Below, piece by piece: positions 1 through 12,200 of a DNA stretch of 64,000 bases. The translations under genes were made by a program, and so were the position numbers. Numbering within the stretch: the first letter of the stretch is position 1; the number at the start of each line of letters is the position of its first letter. Below the pieces are notes generated by a model that saw nothing but the letters and a program-made list of their open reading frames with translations, had not been told where the DNA came from and searched no databases. This DNA comes from Megalonaias nervosa (taxonomy: Eukaryota; Mollusca; Bivalvia; Unionida; Unionidae): contig JAECUM010009388.1 of assembly GCA_016617855.1 (NCBI GenBank), positions 42,513-106,512 of the forward strand. Reading direction: 5' to 3'.

Positions 1-3000
1 ATACCAAGTTAATTGTCAAAGGCCATCAACTCTTTAAATAGAGCTGTCAAGACTAAACCCATAAAAGCACATCAAAGTCTATGGGATAATGTTCTTACTA
101 AACTGCATCAAAATATGCTGAATGGAAGATGTGAAGTTAACTGTCGAGGGCTGCAGCTCTATCCAAAATGAAACTTACAAGATAAAACCTACAACTGGTA
201 CATCTTGGTGTCAGAGACATAGTTTATACCTAAATGCATCAGAAAATGTTGAATGGCTTTTGAGCTATGCCAGGTACAAGCAACATTTGATGCAAAGATG
301 TGAACTTATTTGTCATGGCTATAACTCATAATGACCTAAACCTTTGATCTTATATATCAAAAATCAATAACGTTTCTTCTTACCCCAAAATCTACCCATC
401 TACAAAGATTTATAAATATTGATGGTGGAGAACAATTCACTATTAAGTAGAAATCATTTTTTCTTCTTTCAGTTACATTGGCCCAGATCACTGTGCTCTT
501 GATGTTGAAATTAACGGGATTCATTCTTGCCCCAGGCAGAGGCTGTCCACCACGTTTGGTTAGCTGTAAATTATGGATAACTTGAGTTATTGTGTGGAAA
601 TGAAATTGGCAGACGACAGATAAACATCACAATATGCCAATATGCTCTGCCTTCTGGTGGGAACATAACAAATATAAAAGGATCATCCAATGGCATCCAA
701 TTATGTGTGAGAGTTGCATGGCCTTGTTAGCAACAAGAACCGTGAACAAATGTACAGATGGAAAAGGTACTTACTAAAGGACTCCAGCATCTCAATATGG
801 AGCCCTTATTGAAACTAGTCTGTACTTTGAGAACATGGACAGATAAAGGATAAGTTGAGGGGCAAAAAGACAAAATTCTCTCTGGGTTCTCATCACAATA
901 TGATGTTTGTAAATTATGAGAGTGAAGCCATGAAGCCAAGAAATATTTGAATCGGGGCCAATTTGCACGACATAAAGAATTATGCAAGTATGTGTTTATT
1001 TTCATGTTTGTAATGAGCAGTTTCTTTCTCAAGGACTGGATGTACATATATGAATAAACTCCCAAGCAACAACTTTGTTAGTCATTTGCTTCTCATACGT
1101 TCCATAAATTATATTTACAGTGAAATCACATATTTGCCAGCATATTCTTTCTGTGGAATAATCTTACAGAATCAATCACAGAACATTTATACAGAATATA
1201 ATCACCAACACTCACAAAGATTTACAAAAACTTGTAAAATTTGACAAAATCTGAGCTTTACAAGCTTAACAAAAACACCTTCAATTAATATTCTCTTGCA
1301 GTACAATATATAAATCTGTAAATTCACACCACTTATACACTATGTTATTGTAGAGGATATGCAAATATACAAAGATGAACTTTCTTGCTGTTTAGGCACA
1401 TGTACAACACAACCTACAAAACAACCAAAGTTGAGGTGCAGCTACTGTACATACAACTGCTTAAAAAAGCTTAGGTATGGCAGTAACATATCCTTGTATC
1501 TTATACATATTGGTACACTGATGACGACGTTAAAATGATGAAAATAAAAGAGTGTATGCAGTTCCTCTATTACAAAAATTCCTGCTGGAGGTCATATATG
1601 CTTCTTTCCCACCAACAGTGTTGAAAAATATTTTTAAACTGGACAAGCAGTTAAAAAGCATACATTGTCTTACAATTTTGTGTAATGATAATTTGATTTT
1701 TTGTGAAGCCTCGGCAGCTCAGTTGTTTGCATCCTAGACTCATGACCAAAAGAATACAGGTTAGAATTCTACCAACAGATTAGTCCAGGTTGGCTACCAT
1801 GGTGCATTCTTTGGCAATGTACTTTACTCCAACTGCCTTGGCCCTAAAAGCCTCCTCAAGTTGCCATGTTTTGAAACACCAAACAAAATAAAACCTGCCT
1901 GGAAAAACCAACCAGTTCATTTTTAATACTTCCATATACATGTTCTTTAATACAAAGTACAAAATGTGATCAAGATGCTCAAAATATTCTGGTAATTCAA
2001 GTTCAGTATTATTTTCTATGACTGGAATTATACAGTAGGTGTAAATGATAACTGCTACTTGAGCCATCTATGACATACAAGGGCATGTTATGTGTATTAA
2101 GCTAAAAAGTAGCAAATTCTAAGCCAGTTAGTTGCAGTTCAAATTCTGAGTGAACAGATATTCCAAAGCTGATATAAATTCAGTTAGCTGACAATTTTAG
2201 GAGTAGCAAATATCTGAATTGAGTAGATTATGTGTTATAATTCACAAACTTCCATAATGGTTTTACAAAAGGCAGTTCTTTGAAAACTAGAAATAAGCAG
2301 AGAGACCAAACTCGTAAGCATGCACTTTTTTGTTGTTCATCACAAAATTTGATAATCATACAATCTCTGCAGAACCTGATCCTAACTTTTAGTGTAACTG
2401 ATGTTCCTAAAAGCACTATCAACAGATTAAAGAGTTTAGGGCTTGGGAGATGCACTGGAAGGAAACAAACCCTAATTTCTCATCAGATTCATGCATTATT
2501 TATTTCATGGTATGAATAGAGAGACATATCTGAACAGTTCAAAAGTGGGAGTAAAATGCATATCATTTATCAGCGTGAATAAATGAAAGCAAATCAAATA
2601 CAATGTGTTTAAACTGAATAATTATCATCTATTATAACACTGGGCAAATAACATGCTAAGTGGAAAAATAATGGAAATATCTCTGTATCTCATTAACTTC
2701 CTTTCAAATTTTATTCAGTATTGATCTATCTCTAAGCTTTTAAACACCTAGAATAATTCCTATTAGATAATTTAAAGAATATTCACACATTCTGTAACAA
2801 AATAAATCTAATTAAAAGATAAACCTTCAAACATCTGAACCATATAGTGAAATTATGACTGATGGGAAAATTTAAATCATTCTTAGCAAGGAATATTCTT
2901 ACCACCTTTCAGATATTACACAAGGAAACACTATACATGTTGTTGCTCCTACTGAACTATTTTAAAATTAATGAATTTCAACCACTATGTAACAAATGCA

Positions 3001-4240
3001 CATAAACAATTATGCAATACAACGTTCATGTAAATGCAATACTGCATGTGATAATGACAGAAAGAAATCATATGATTGTAGATCAGTTTATATGCTACTG
3101 ACATACATTTACTTGAAAAAAAATGCATTTTTTAAAACTTGGACGAGAAAAATATTCAGCACCTCCAAAACATTCTGATCAGCAAATTATCAGAAGAGTC
3201 TGCATGTCTGTTGCCTGCTTCTGCGTAACAGGATAGGGTTTAACAAAACTGTTGGGAATCAACTCAATACACAGTAAATGTCCACGGCTATAATTCCTAC
3301 TCTGGAAAAATTACAGTAGACTTCAGTTTTAGAAATACTTATCATCTGACATTCATAAATGAAACTATGATTTATCTTGACAGGAATTAAACAACCATTT
3401 TGAAATAAATACTGTTCAATAGTTTATTGGCCAATTATAAGAACAACAAATATAGGGAGCATATGATTTGGAATGGTGAAATCCCCATCAGCTTCCATTA
3501 TTAGAAGTTCACTACATACACTCAAGGTTTGTTAATTCCTATACATCTTTACTGAAAGATAAACTGCCAGAAATTCTGAGTATTCTGATGTATTGTTCAG
3601 GAAAATATAACAAAATTCAGAGTTGCTAAAGTCATTTCAAAGCAGAATATAATCAATGATTACATAGCTCGCTTCTAGGAAACTTCTAGAAGACCAGAGT
3701 AGCTACTGTAAACATTATCATGCAGAAAACAAATTCAGACTAAAAGTGATCTTGAGAATGAAAATATGGCCCCTTTTGTAACCAAGTTTTGTTGCAATTT
3801 TTAAAATTCTGAGAATTTTAAATTGGCACAATATAGCCAGCACTTTGCTGATATGCATTAAACCATGTATATACGTACTGTGACAGGGCATAAAAGATAT
3901 AAAGCAAAATAAAAACTTTTTTTTTATATGAAAGTAGATGTACAATAATAAGTTGATAAAAAAACCAAAGATCGATTTTGCTTATATTTAAAAAAAACAA
4001 AAAAAACAACTTACTTTTCTAAAAACTGGCTACTGAAATGATGATTACTGCCCAAACTTGAAGTGACAGCCAGCATTAAACAGACAGTTCATTCATCAGT
4101 AATTACTGATCAGCCAATATTCACAAGAAAAGCATGCAATCCACTTATCTAATTCCAATGCTCACTCATGTTTACAATACACAGTCCACGTCATAATTAT
4201 ATAATGTATAGTATACATACAGCATAGCAAACCACAAGTG
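1..4240. other. AT-rich flank without recognised genes
   Basis: Open frames here are short and resemble no family I recognise. The first 620 bp include a weak copy of the AGGTCA-rich dispersed repeat (AATGACCTaaACCTTTGATC near 330-360, and a TTCTTTCAGTTACA motif near 464). The rest is unannotated downstream sequence or a long 3' UTR. Confidence 0.5.
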
Positions 4241-4249
4241 TTCATGGTT

Positions 4250-5110
4250 TAAACCCAAAAACCTAACCAAAGCCAGTATTTGATATAGGTCACAAGGACC
4301 TTCGTTTACTGAAAACGAGCGGTACTAACAGAGAAGTACATCATCAATTTTATAATTCTAGTACAAGACCGTGAAGCATAAAATATTGGCTATAATGATT
4401 CTGCAATGAGGGCATAGGGCTCATCAAGATGCAACTTCTCACCAAATTTCACAAGTCTACATGTATAATATGTACACAGCATGCTAGGGACATGAACTAA
4501 ATGCAGAAACTTAAGCCAGTAAAATGTGAAATGTATGTCATGACGGGCTTTCTTATATGGGTGTAGTGCAAAGTGATTACACAACCACCCAGCTTAACAA
4601 TTCATGCATTACTAGTACCCAAGAAATGCACATCAATTATAACATTTCACCAAATATGGAGTCACAGTGACATACTTTAAGATGAAGGTGTATTAGCACT
4701 CAACTAAATGCATCCCTTTGTCAAGTTTCATCACCATATGTATGTAGGAGGTACAGTATGTATACAAGAGGTATAAAACCTATGTGGCAAGGAGATAAAT
4801 GCAAAAACTTAACCTAAGCCAGTAAAATATGAAAGGCTGGTCCCAGGAGCCCAAATTTTTTGTAAAGGTGTGGTACTAACAGAGATGTGTACACACATCT
4901 AGTTTTATGATTCAAGCATCAACAGGGCTATGGAAATAAAGTCAAAGCAGAAAATTTAACCAAGTCAGTGCAGCATGAAATATGGGTCACCATGACCTAA
5001 TTTTGTTGAAGTTGTAGTCAAAATGCATCACTTAATCAAGTTTCATGGTAGCAGGTATAATGTATACAGCATGTGAAAAACCCCAGATAATAGCAAACAC
5101 CTAACCAAGA
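4250..5110. repeat. dispersed repeat family B (tandem-like units)
   Basis: Degenerate units carry the phrases CATCAAGATGCA, AAGTTTCATGATTC, TAAATGCAAAAACTTAAC, CCAGTAAAATATGAAA and GGTCAC..TGAC. The same phrases recur at 16870-17361 plus 21506-21640 and at 45590-46560. No coding potential. Confidence 0.7.
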
Positions 5111-5136
5111 ATGTATAACTAATGTGCATTTATATA

Positions 5137-5309
5137 CAGCACTCTCTCACTAAAAAGCTACTCATTACAAAGTGAATACAGTTATGGATCCCATTTCATT
5201 AAGTGGTAGCAAAATTATATGTACTGTATACTTTATTAGAAGGCAGTCTCATAATAAGGCTATGTATTCTTTGGGTCCCAAGGTGCAACATAATAATGAG
5301 AGAGTATTA
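5137..5309. mobile_element. possible short MITE, about 170 bp
   Basis: The left end ACTCTCTCACTAA and the right end (reverse complement ACTCTCTCATTATT) are inverted copies. A related half copy occurs near 22000-22090. No clear target duplication. Confidence 0.35.
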
Positions 5310-5319
5310 CAGAAAGTTA

Positions 5320-5480
5320 GCCCTCTCCATAGGGCATAGGTACTATGAAACACACTCCAAACTCTTGCCTATGACATAGGAAGAGAATGGTTGAGATGCA
5401 GTAAGGCTGTACATATGCATATGATTTCATTGGTGTGGATATTAATGTTGACGCCAATGCCTGGTGTAGTGTAACAGCTC
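5320..5480. repeat. dispersed repeat family E, copy 1
   Basis: Shares CCCTCTCC, ACACATTCCAAACT-like, TTGCCTA and GTACATATG..TATG..TTTCAT phrases, in the same order, with 21640-21800. Confidence 0.5.
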
Positions 5481-5625
5481 TCTTCTACTGTGCTGAGGTG
5501 ACCTAATGTCATTTAAATATTCAATTTTACCCTTACTAGCATACGTATGAAGCTAATACTGATGACAGCTGCCGGGTTTCCAGGGGAAGTAATTATGTAC
5601 ATATACAAGAGCAAGATTAATCTAC

Positions 5626-5631
5626 TTTATT
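5626..5631 (-). promoter_or_regulatory. candidate polyadenylation signal for TADA2B
   Basis: AATAAA on the minus strand about 0.53 kb downstream of the TADA2B stop. Other AATAAA motifs occur in this AT-rich flank, so this is only the first well-placed candidate; the true 3' end is unknown. Confidence 0.25.
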
Positions 5632-6164
5632 CATGATGGATCAAACACTCCTAAACTGAGCTTGCACATCAGAAAGATCCTCAAAACTACTACTTTCTGC
5701 CAACATTTGATGTAGCCAACCACTGAAACGATGTATTATTGTAAGTTAATATAACTCGTGGAACTTGATGAATATGAAAATTAATATGAAAATTCCATTG
5801 GCACCTCCAGTCTGTTCTGCTCTTGCTATACTCATCAGTCTAAATCAAGCATTGAGGCAACTGCAGTTCTCAATTTTGTAATCATCTGGGCAAAAAAACT
5901 GATTACAAAACAACAAATCTTGCCCTCTTTCTATTAAGTCTAACACTGCATGCATACGCACATATACAATCAAAGCGAAGAGGCTATACCAGGTTCCTGA
6001 GAATATCCAGTGTATCTAAAGTCACAAGTCTTGGAGGGAAATTTTCAATGATCACTAAGTCTTTGATTGGGAAGTTTATAGACTTATCACTGATCTGCAC
6101 AACAGAGGACACTGCAAGTGTATAATAGAGGATTTGGTCCATAATATATCACAGATTGCTGGTA

Positions 6165-6287
6165 TCAAGTAACTCCAATCCAGCCATTGTCTGTAAGGAA
6201 GCTCATGATCTTTCTTCGATGTGTCTTGTCCATACCACTTGGATATCTAATCTTCACAGGCAACCCCTGTCGTCGTTGGAGGTAGTC
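6165..6287 (-). CDS. TADA2B: TADA2B last exon, SWIRM C-terminus and stop
   Basis: The acceptor ttctctcaatag is followed by 40 codons, DYLQRRQGLPVKIRYPSGMD through IMSFLTDNGWIGVT, then TGA (6167-6165). It matches human DHLQKRQGIPSKSRLPSYLD and ILNFLTESGWIS, ending within a few residues of the human C-terminus. Confidence 0.95.
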   Translation of the reverse strand, partial: DYLQRRQGLPVKIRYPSGMDKTHRRKIMSFLTDNGWIGVT

Positions 6288-9200
6288 CTATTGAGAGAAA
6301 GAAATAATTTGCTGACTAAGCAGAAATATTTTGGCCCTTTTTTTAAAAAATCATTTTGCAATACAAGTTTGATTTGATGGTTTAAAATATTTACTAGCGT
6401 AAAAGAAACAGTATGAAAGCATTTGAGAGGGACTGATGGGGTTTAGCTTGACTAGTTAAACTGCTCCATGTTACCAACTTCACATTTAATACAGTAATAA
6501 ATGGTAACCAGTCTCAATATATGCAAATGTACATTTTCACAAGAGGTGTTTTGTGAGAATGCTGGCAACCTATAGCTGAAACTTATCCAAATTTAATAAA
6601 TCTAACAAATATTATCCACAGGAAACTGTTCTAACATGTTTCCCCATAGTCATGTAATCCACCATAGGAACCAAATGCAATGATCTTTCGTTAATAGTCA
6701 GTTGCATGGAGAATGTCACTTGCCCTGACCATGGTAAAAAAAAAAATCAAAGTAAACATTTGCATCTATCTGGTACAGGAAATGGCAGAGCAATGAAATA
6801 AGAGATTTTGAAACTGTCACACTACAGATAGATACAAATGAAGTGATTCTCATTTACATGCCATTATCAGACCTGCCAATGCTAACAAGATCATCTCAGT
6901 AAGGCAGTTGAATTTTTCCATTAAGTCTGACCAGTTTTCAGTAAGGTGTAATAAAATAGCATGTGCTGCTATTGTCAAGTTGGAAAACGTGTATTTAAAA
7001 CATTTGGTATTCCAAACTGATGCATCAATGGTAAACATTATGTTCATCTGAAAAGTTTGTAAAGTACACATATATTTATTTACCTCTATTACAGTTGCAA
7101 AAACTTCAGTTCCAAACTCTATGAAGCTCAATGGCTTGTTGCTATCTCTCAGCTTGATGTAATTCTTGGAATTATTTTCTTCATTTTACATGACAACAGC
7201 AATTTTATCTCCCACCATGTGACATACTTAAATCGATACGTAAAGTCCAACAAATGTAACTGTGTTCCTTCCTGCTTCCATTCAGACATATCTAACATTC
7301 CTTCTTATTCTTCTTTACTGATTATTAAAACTTTTTTAAGAGGCTTATAATTCCCTTTCGTCTTTAACATGTATCAGTAGCTGGATGCCATTTTTAAAAA
7401 AATTCTATAATCAACAGTTTGATATGTTGATACTACAATGGAAAAATATGTGCAGTTAAAATCATCAGAGGTACTACTGTAAAGTTGGTCTGGTTCTCAG
7501 ACTAATTCCTCCACAGCTACTATGAAATCTGGATCCAAATCAAACCCAGAGGAGCCAAATATCCTGATTTTACCGCTCCACTCATATTTCTGTAGATTCT
7601 TTTATTCTGCAATTCCGTATTTTAAGGGTCATTTTCCTAAGACTTATGGCAAAATCATATAGGTTGGCAGGTTTGCATTATATTTTTGCTTTCTAAAACC
7701 ATTCAGATTGCTATTCACAACAATTTGTGTAAGTAAACAGAACACATCAGCAATAAGAAATGATCGCCTACTCACTGTCACAAGAGTCAATCACCTCAAG
7801 TAAATTTAATTCAGTGTAAAAGTTTGAGAACTCAGTTTTGTTTTTATTAAACCTATCTTTCACAAGCAGGACATCATAAACATCTAATTTTGCTGTGAAT
7901 CAAATGGTGGATAGTATCTTTAATTGAATATTGGAAGAAGGCAGATAAAGAATTGACTCAAATTAAGAAATAATTTTTGATGTTAATTTATTTGTAATGA
8001 ATATTATAAACTGCAATGACATTACTAGAAACATATGCAATATTTCTATTTCAAAAGAATAGAAACCATGCAAAATACTGGCCCTTTAAAATCTGATATG
8101 GTCTCTTTAGAATACATCAAGGGGCCATTGTCCCTATATCATTTGAAACATCTTGAATATGCAATCAGAGTATTGAATTTACCTTAATGATACAAGTTTT
8201 GATTGTAATGTAATTGGCTGGGCTCATCCCTATAGAACTGCACAGCTGAAAATAAAAACAGGTGAAAATGAATATTGGACTAAATGTGGTCACAGCTAAA
8301 CATATATATGCGTGTGTGTGTACTTATTAAATTTTCACTCCTAACTGTAACATCTATAAAAGATACAACCACTCTGGTGGCAGAGTGGTTCGAGTGCCCA
8401 CCTCGAATACAGTAGGCCATGGCAGACCTGCCAACCCTAAAGAGACATTCTCAGTAAGTCAGTGGAAATTTTTCAGTAAGTTGGACCAATTTTCAGTAAG
8501 GTGTAAAAACTGTTAAGTACTGGCAACAAGTAAAATTTTAATAACCATTACAGTTGACATCTATGTTGTAACTTAAAATATATAGCTACTGATGTGACTG
8601 GTACATGGTACTTTTGCACTTTCCAAGAAACTTCTGGTCAAACTCCATTTTGAAGCATTCTCTCCCCTCCCCCCCCCCCTCCACTTTCATGACCAGTATT
8701 GCTTCCAAGGTATCAACTGACACAGATGATCTGGATTTTGAGTGGGGTTTTTTTGCAACAAATGAGAACACTCTCTCACAACCTGCATTTGAATGAGGAA
8801 CAATAAGTACATTCTTCATGATGCTGGACAACAATTTGTATCTGAACTGGCCATTAGCATCCTTGAGTTTACTAATAAGATCCCATAGCGTGTCAACTCT
8901 TTTAGTGTTTAAGATATCGGGATTCAATTCATCTACTTGGTAATTCAAAAACTCTGCTTCCAAGTTGTCTCGCCAGTTGGTTTCTTTGGGTTCCATACAC
9001 ATAAATCTTGATAAAAGATACATCACACTGCTAAAATCACTCATCATCCTTTTTGACAAATCAGCAACTGCACTGTATTTCAGAAGTTCATTATTCAAGT
9101 GAAACCTCTTAAAAATGTGATCACAAACAGTTGTGTAATAGTCCCTAACATCTTTATAGAACTGACAAAGGCTACTTTCATACAGCTTACTTTTAGCCAA

Positions 9201-12200
9201 GTATTTTCTTGTTTCTGAACCTACTAAAAGTGTATCATCTGACTGTTGTTTCTTACAGTCACGATAATCGATATCAGTAAGATCCTTGGTTGTGAAATTT
9301 CTGCAGCCTTTACAAATCTGATCAGCAACTGCCTTAATAATTCAAGCATGTTTTCTCTAAGTTTGTGAATCATAGGCTCCTTCTGTTACATGATTAAGTT
9401 GTACTTGTTAAATAATTGAAGTATGTGGTCTAGAAATAAGCAATTAATCTTCGCCCTCTGGGACTACATAGCCTTTTCCTCTCTGTAACTGATTTTTTTA
9501 CTGTCTTTCAGGTCATTTCTAACCAATGGTGTCTGACATCTAGACAGAGCCTTTTTATCTGATTTCTGTGATTTAGCTTTCTCTAAGGAACCTATTTTCT
9601 CAGTCTTTCCTGCTGAGGCAGACTTGAGGGTAGTACCAGTCTGACTTCTGCATTTATCACAGCTCAAAGCTTTACTGCACGTACTTGCACTGTCGTTATT
9701 TCCTTTTTTATTACCAGATACATGTGGAACTTTATCCTTGGAACTAGACACCTTCTCTGACATCCTACTTTTGGCTTTAGCTCTTTTGCCTTTAACCTCT
9801 TGTTTCTTGGTTCTTTACCAAAATATATTTGTAAGGGTTCCCACTGTTCCAACAGTCTCTTTATAACTTCACCAAGAGACAACCATCTTGTTACACAATG
9901 CTTCACTATTTTTCTCTGCTCTTTCCCACATAGAGTCTGAAGATCTTTCAGTTCCATTTGTCTATTCACACTTTTATCCCAATAATATGATATGTCCACT
10001 AATAAGTCATCAAAACTAACAGGCAGCATATCAGCACCCTTTTTAGCTGCTAAATGTATCAATGGCATGAACATCCACTCAGATACACTGAGGGATTCAC
10101 CATAGTTATATGTCCAAATACACCTTTATTGCAACATGTCATCACTGAAGCATTATCTGATTCAAAGGCAATACAGTTATTCCAACTTACGTTTCTCTTT
10201 TTCAAATCCTCATCCAATAATGTGAAAATATTTTCCCCAGCAGAGGCTCCATCACATGTTGGAACTGACAAAAGTGCTTCAGTTACAACCTCATCTGTGT
10301 TATCAAAATATCTAACAACAACTGGGTACAGATTCTCAGAATCATTGCTACCATCAGTTGCTATACTGAAAGGTTGGGATGAAAAAAACAGTGCCTTCCT
10401 GTATTGACTTGCACTGTTGTAATACAACAACAGTAGTTTTTGTTCTGCCACACTGACAACTATTTGCTACTGATGATTTGGGAACATGCACTTGAATAGT
10501 TCAGAAGCAGCAGCAATTGCAACATTATGCTCAACCAAAAAGTTTGTAAAATATACTTCGGCCTTAATGACCTCTAATTCAGTTTCTGGCACTACAGAGC
10601 CAAATCCCATTGAGGTCAGCGACTTACAACTTGATTTCATTGCAACGTATTCTGTGTGTTTCTTGGAATTCACGTAGCGGCAACAGTCATCTCGCCCACC
10701 GTGGGAAATGTTCAAGTCAATACGACATAACGTGCAATACATGTAATGGTCACCTTTTTTACCTTTTTCTAAGCATGACCAAATATCTGAGTAATCTGTT
10801 TTATACTTTTGCAACCACTGTTTCAGCTTTTTACGAGGCTGGTTGTTCCCTCCACCTTTTACACATTTTCGTTTGGAAGACATTTTCAGACGACCTGATG
10901 ACAAAACAAAGAACGAAATCTAGATCAGATGAGAGCTTCTCACAAACAAAATAGGCAGGTTTAAAGTATCTCAGGTACCACTGTATAGTTAGTCTGGTTC
11001 CCTACCCAAATCCACTCAGTCTAAGATGAAACTCCGAACACGGAGTCTAATACGAAAATCCGGATCCGGAACAAACCAGTACAAAAAATATCCGGAAAAG
11101 AAAAAAACCGATCATATTTCCGTACTTTTTGCTATCATTCCGTAAGTCCGTAATTTTAGTGTTATTTTCGTAAGACTTTACAGCAAAATCGAAAGAGTTG
11201 GCAGGTCTGCCATGGGTTCGAACCCCAGCCGAGTCATACCAAAGACGTCTAAAAATTATACTAACAGCTGCCTTGCTAGGTGCTCAACATTAAGAGATTA
11301 TTGTTAGGAATGGTCGGCCTGATGTCAGGATAATGTGACTGGGTGGGACATCATGCTACATGTCTGCAGCATGATGACGCAGTGCTAGACATCACTATAA
11401 ACTGCCACACTGTAGACATTGTAGCAATATGACTGAAAAATTGTTAAAGCTACGTTAAAATTCCGAATCTCACACACACACACACACACACATAAAAGAT
11501 ACACCATCACGTAGGTAACAAAGCTAATTTTGTAAATTAGCAAAATAATTTTCAACAAGAGTAAATATTCCAAGTTAAAACAAACTTATCTAAGCTCTAA
11601 TACTCAATTTACCGACTAATATCAGTCGAAACTATACAGCTGTGCCAGCAATTATTGCAAAGATTGAATTAGTACTTTAGGAAATACAGTGCTATACCCT
11701 ACTCTTCTATGGTCACCCCTTCTGCAATGAAAACGTACAGGGGGCACAAGAATACTGCAAACAACAGTACATTATGTGCCCACCTGGTGTTTCATAATAC
11801 TATATTTAGTACGGCATAGTTGATTCAGGAGATTATTAACCAATGCATCTAAATGCCTGGATCTTTGCTTAAGATATGTAGTCTTAAAGTGAACTTACTC
11901 TACGAGACCATTATTCTCCTATTAGATTTACATGAAAGTTACCTTTAACCTTTAGACCCCAGAATCTAATGGCGTCTTTATTACCCTTGCTCATCCACTG
12001 AAAGGTTCATTCATGGAATCTACTATTTTTCATTTAGCCACAATTATCATGAACTTTGGACCCCCAAATCAATAGTACTCCTCCATATCTAAGTTTAAGT
12101 GGGTCACAAACTTTGGACAAGACACAAGATCAAGAACAAAGTTACCTACAACAAAATTACTGTGAAGTGCACATTATATGCAGGCCCCATGTTTAATAGT

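Larger units (their letters stand above)
8368..11491 (+). mobile_element. tRNA-derived SINE split by a hAT insertion
   Basis: The head at 8368-8422 and the body at 11210-11491 form one SINE like that at 28667. Head: TGGCAGAGTGGTT A-box region; body: GGGTTCGAACCCC B-box, GACTGAAAAATTGTTAAAGC and a (CA)n tail. Its own target duplication ATAAAAGATACA is exact at 8356-8367 and 11492-11503. The hAT copy sits between the A and B boxes with its own duplication CCATGG. Confidence 0.88.

Noticed and set aside
8605..10954. Plus-strand open frames across hAT copies 1-3
   Set aside because: Mirror images of the minus-strand transposase; they contain no domain of their own and shift with the mutations of each copy.
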